Below are positions 6,490 through 7,970 of a stretch of DNA of 7,970 bases, piece by piece (the first letter of the stretch is position 1; every line of letters starts with the position of its first letter). The stretch comes from an uncultured Alphaproteobacteria bacterium (GTDB taxonomy: Bacteria; Pseudomonadota; Alphaproteobacteria; RF32; CAG-239). The stretch spans positions 1 to 7,970 of the forward strand of contig CALXWF010000109.1 in NCBI GenBank assembly GCA_944392285.1, read 5' to 3'. Both the position numbers and the translations under genes were made by a program. The notes beneath the pieces are model-generated. The model did not search any database. It worked only from the letters and a program-made list of their open reading frames with translations, and was not told where the DNA came from.

Positions 6490-7715
6490 TTGATATAAAG
6501 ACCATTACAAGTATTGCTTTGCGTGCCGTTAAAGCCAACAAAATGCGCTCGGTTTTAACAAGCTTGGGTATTATTATCGGTGTTTCTGCCGTTATTGTGA
6601 TGTTGGCTATCGGTAACGGTGCACAGATTTCTTTGCAGAATGAAATGAAGTCTATGGGTTCTAACCTGATTATTATTCGCTCAGGGGTAACAACCTCAAG
6701 CGGCGCACGCAGCGGTCACGGATCAAAACCGAGCATGAAAGCCTCTGACGGTGAAGCCATTCAAGAAAAAGTTGCCGGTATAAGGTGGGTGGCGCCGGTT
6801 CTGGAAGAAACCGCCCAACTTGTTTATGGTAATGCGAACTGGTCAACCGGAATTACGGGTACGGATAATCGTAATTTTATTATTAAAGATTGGGATCTCT
6901 CTTATGGGCGTTTTTTTAGCGAAGCAGATGTTAAAAATGCTGCTAAAGTTGCCATTCTCGGGCAGACAGTGGTTAATGAGCTTTTCGGTGATGTCGATCC
7001 TATCGGTAAAAGTATTCGAATTAAGGGAACACCGTTTCAGGTTATCGGTGTAATGAAAAAACGCGGGCAAACCGGTATGGGTATGGACCAAGATGATACG
7101 GTTTTTATTCCGATTACAACGGCTCAGAAAAAAATTATGGGGGTTAAATTTCCCGATCAGGTTAAATTTTTATTGGTGCAAGCCGTTGATGCCGCATCTA
7201 CTTATACTTCGCAAGATGAAATTACGGCTTTGCTCAGACAAAGACATAATCTTGGGGTTAATAAGGAAAATGATTTTGTGATTAAAAATCTGACCCAAAT
7301 GATGGAGATGATGGAAGAATCTACCAAAATTATGACGATCTTGCTCGGCTCTATTGCTTCTATTTCTTTGCTGGTCGGCGGTATCGGTATTATGAATATC
7401 ATGCTTGTTTCCGTCACTGAGCGTACGCGTGAGATAGGTATCCGCATGGCAATCGGGGCAAAGACTTGGGATATTCGTTGGCAGTTTTTAATGGAATCTT
7501 TGGTATTGTCGCTTTTGGGCGGTATTTGCGGTATCCTTATCGGCTTATTCGGTGTAGAACTTATCAATCATTTTAGCAGTTTTACCGCTAAAGTTAATCT
7601 CTTCTACATTATGTTACCATTTTCATTTTCCGGTCTTGTCGGGCTTGTATTCGGCTTTTTCCCCGCTTACAAAGCGTCAAGGCTTAATCCGATTAATGCT
7701 TTGCGCTATGAATAA
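6486..7715 (+). CDS. MacB/FtsX-type ABC transporter permease
   Basis: This 409-residue inner-membrane permease has the four-helix MacB layout. TM1 is about 23-43 (VLTSLGIIIGVSAVIVMLAIG). A large periplasmic core domain runs about 47-280, including LGQTVVNELFG and DPIGKSIRIKGTPFQVIGV. TM2 is about 282-308 (LLGSIASISLLVGGIGIMNIM), followed by the cytoplasmic coupling segment TERTREIGIRMAIGA (311-325). TM3 is about 335-359 and TM4 about 374-394, ending in the usual PAYKASRLNPINALRYE. Such permeases do not pass cargo through the membrane. ATP hydrolysis drives periplasmic movements that push substrate through the adaptor and TolC-like channel. The ATG overlaps the ATPase stop by 4 bases (ATGA), showing tight co-translation. 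A Gly/Ser-rich stretch at 71-81 in the core domain is likely a flexible loop. Confidence 0.95.
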   Translation: MIDIKTITSIALRAVKANKMRSVLTSLGIIIGVSAVIVMLAIGNGAQISLQNEMKSMGSNLIIIRSGVTTSSGARSGHGSKPSMKASDGEAIQEKVAGIRWVAPVLEETAQLVYGNANWSTGITGTDNRNFIIKDWDLSYGRFFSEADVKNAAKVAILGQTVVNELFGDVDPIGKSIRIKGTPFQVIGVMKKRGQTGMGMDQDDTVFIPITTAQKKIMGVKFPDQVKFLLVQAVDAASTYTSQDEITALLRQRHNLGVNKENDFVIKNLTQMMEMMEESTKIMTILLGSIASISLLVGGIGIMNIMLVSVTERTREIGIRMAIGAKTWDIRWQFLMESLVLSLLGGICGILIGLFGVELINHFSSFTAKVNLFYIMLPFSFSGLVGLVFGFFPAYKASRLNPINALRYE

Positions 7716-7739
7716 AATTTGCTCTGCGGTCATCTAATA

Positions 7740-7801
7740 CGAAAACTTCGGGGTAAAATTTTTAGTCACGTACCTCTATGTACGCTGCGGTACTTTTGCC
7801 C
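7740..7801. repeat. Nested inverted repeats after the permease gene, REP-like or structured 3' region
   Basis: Several short palindromes are stacked here. CGAA-AAC-TTCG occupies 7740-7750. GGGTAAAA (7751-7758) pairs with TTTTGCCC (7794-7801) through one T-G wobble. Inside that pair, CGTAC (7769-7773) and GTACG (7780-7784) form a 5-bp stem around CTCTAT. The heptamer CTGCGGT also occurs twice (7724-7730 and 7785-7791). Together this resembles a dispersed intergenic repeat or an RNA 3' structure. No copy number can be judged from one window, and function is unknown. Confidence 0.4.
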
Positions 7802-7817
7802 TTAAATCTTATTAGTT

Positions 7818-7854
7818 GCCGCGTTCTCCAAACTTTATTACATAAAGTTCCGGC
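7818..7854. repeat. Perfect 8-bp inverted repeat inside a longer imperfect palindrome
   Basis: AACTTTAT (7831-7838) and ATAAAGTT (7842-7849) pair perfectly around a TAC loop, and outer arms GCCG (7818-7821) and CGGC (7851-7854) can extend the stem across a 9/1 internal loop. It has no T-run, so it is not a typical terminator. It could be part of the same structured region as the repeats just upstream, or an operator-like site. Confidence 0.4.
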
Positions 7855-7884
7855 ATTTAAAACATAGTTCTAAAATTCAGAAAT

Positions 7885-7914
7885 AAAAAAGGCACCTGTT
7901 CAGGTGCCTTTTTT
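7885..7914. terminator. Bidirectional rho-independent terminator between the permease gene and the right-edge gene
   Basis: GGCACCT (7891-7897) pairs perfectly with AGGTGCC (7902-7908) around a GTTC loop. Six A's precede it and six T's follow, so it terminates on both strands. It would end the transporter operon, about 170 bases after the permease stop, and also the minus-strand gene whose stop is at 7931-7933. Confidence 0.92.
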
Positions 7915-7930
7915 AATGAGGGACGTATTT

Positions 7931-7970
7931 TTATAATTCGCTTAAATATTTTTCGGCTTCAAGCGCGGCA
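7931..7970 (-). CDS. trxB: C-terminal end of a probable thioredoxin reductase (rest lies beyond the window)
   Basis: The minus strand reads AALEAEKYLSEL followed by TAA at plus-strand 7933-7931. This closely resembles the last helix of bacterial thioredoxin reductases, whose C-termini follow the pattern AALxAExYL near the FAD-binding end. Only 12 codons are visible, so the family is a pattern match rather than a domain identification; another flavoprotein of the same fold is possible. TrxB is a cytoplasmic FAD enzyme that passes electrons from NADPH to thioredoxin. The stop is followed by the bidirectional terminator 16 bases further on, which supports a real gene end here. The gene converges on the transporter operon. 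Confidence 0.55.
   Translation of the reverse strand, partial: AALEAEKYLSEL

Noticed and set aside
7202..7567. A 121-codon open frame on the minus strand inside the permease gene
   Set aside because: It is wholly antisense to a clear permease with intact family motifs, its translation is low-complexity Ile/Ser/Pro-rich, and it has no supporting context.
5803..7715. A split MacB as a sign of a frameshift or broken gene
   Set aside because: Both halves are full length with complete motifs and their own start, and separate ATPase and permease genes are common in this family, so it is a natural two-gene form.
7740..7854. CRISPR array or att site
   Set aside because: The repeats are short inverted arms, not regularly spaced direct repeats with spacers, and there is no integrase, cas gene or tRNA nearby.

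Overview
The window looks like ordinary chromosomal DNA of a Gram-negative bacterium with AT-rich codon use (GAT, TAT, ATT and TTG preferred). It encodes an N10-formyl-THF Met-tRNA formyltransferase, an iron-type peptide deformylase and an inner-membrane/periplasm MacA-type adaptor, which needs an outer membrane. The nrdR and nusB neighbourhood and the sequence style suggest an AT-rich alphaproteobacterium, possibly a host- or gut-associated one. That placement is an inference; no rRNA or other phylogenetic marker is present to fix it.

Layout. (1) Positions 1-3681, plus strand: a tightly packed run murF (5' end cut by the window edge) - nrdR - nusB - def - fmt. Gaps are 3, 1, 46 and 0 bases, so this is very probably one operon joining cell-wall precursor synthesis, ribonucleotide reductase control, rRNA antitermination and N-formylmethionine metabolism. 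It ends at a strong hairpin terminator (3684-3719) that works in both directions. (2) Positions 3728-4493, minus strand: two unrecognised genes, a 193-residue protein with a charged N-terminal coil and, just upstream, a 53-residue protein with two CxxC pairs. A good sigma70-like promoter lies at 4530-4558. (3) Positions 4642-7715, plus strand: a three-gene ABC export operon made of a MacA-like periplasmic adaptor, a LolD/MacB-type ATPase and a MacB/FtsX-type permease. The first two genes abut and the last two overlap by 4 bases. (4) Positions 7716-7930: a non-coding stretch with several inverted repeats and a second bidirectional terminator. (5) Positions 7931-7970, minus strand: the last 12 codons of a gene that resembles the C-terminus of thioredoxin reductase.

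How the genes work together. Fmt formylates initiator tRNA and Def removes the formyl group from new proteins, so the two form a functional pair. NusB supports rRNA transcription and NrdR adjusts dNTP supply, so the first operon is a growth-linked housekeeping unit. The MacA/ATPase/permease set would form a tripartite efflux or secretion pump if paired with a TolC-like outer-membrane channel, which is not in this window.

The points most worth following up are the unrecognised minus-strand pair with its small double-CxxC protein, the altered motifs and shortened central domain of MurF, and the hairpin-rich region after the permease gene. I saw no CRISPR array, tRNA, rRNA, transposase or phage gene. 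Nothing in the window amounts to a clearly new system.
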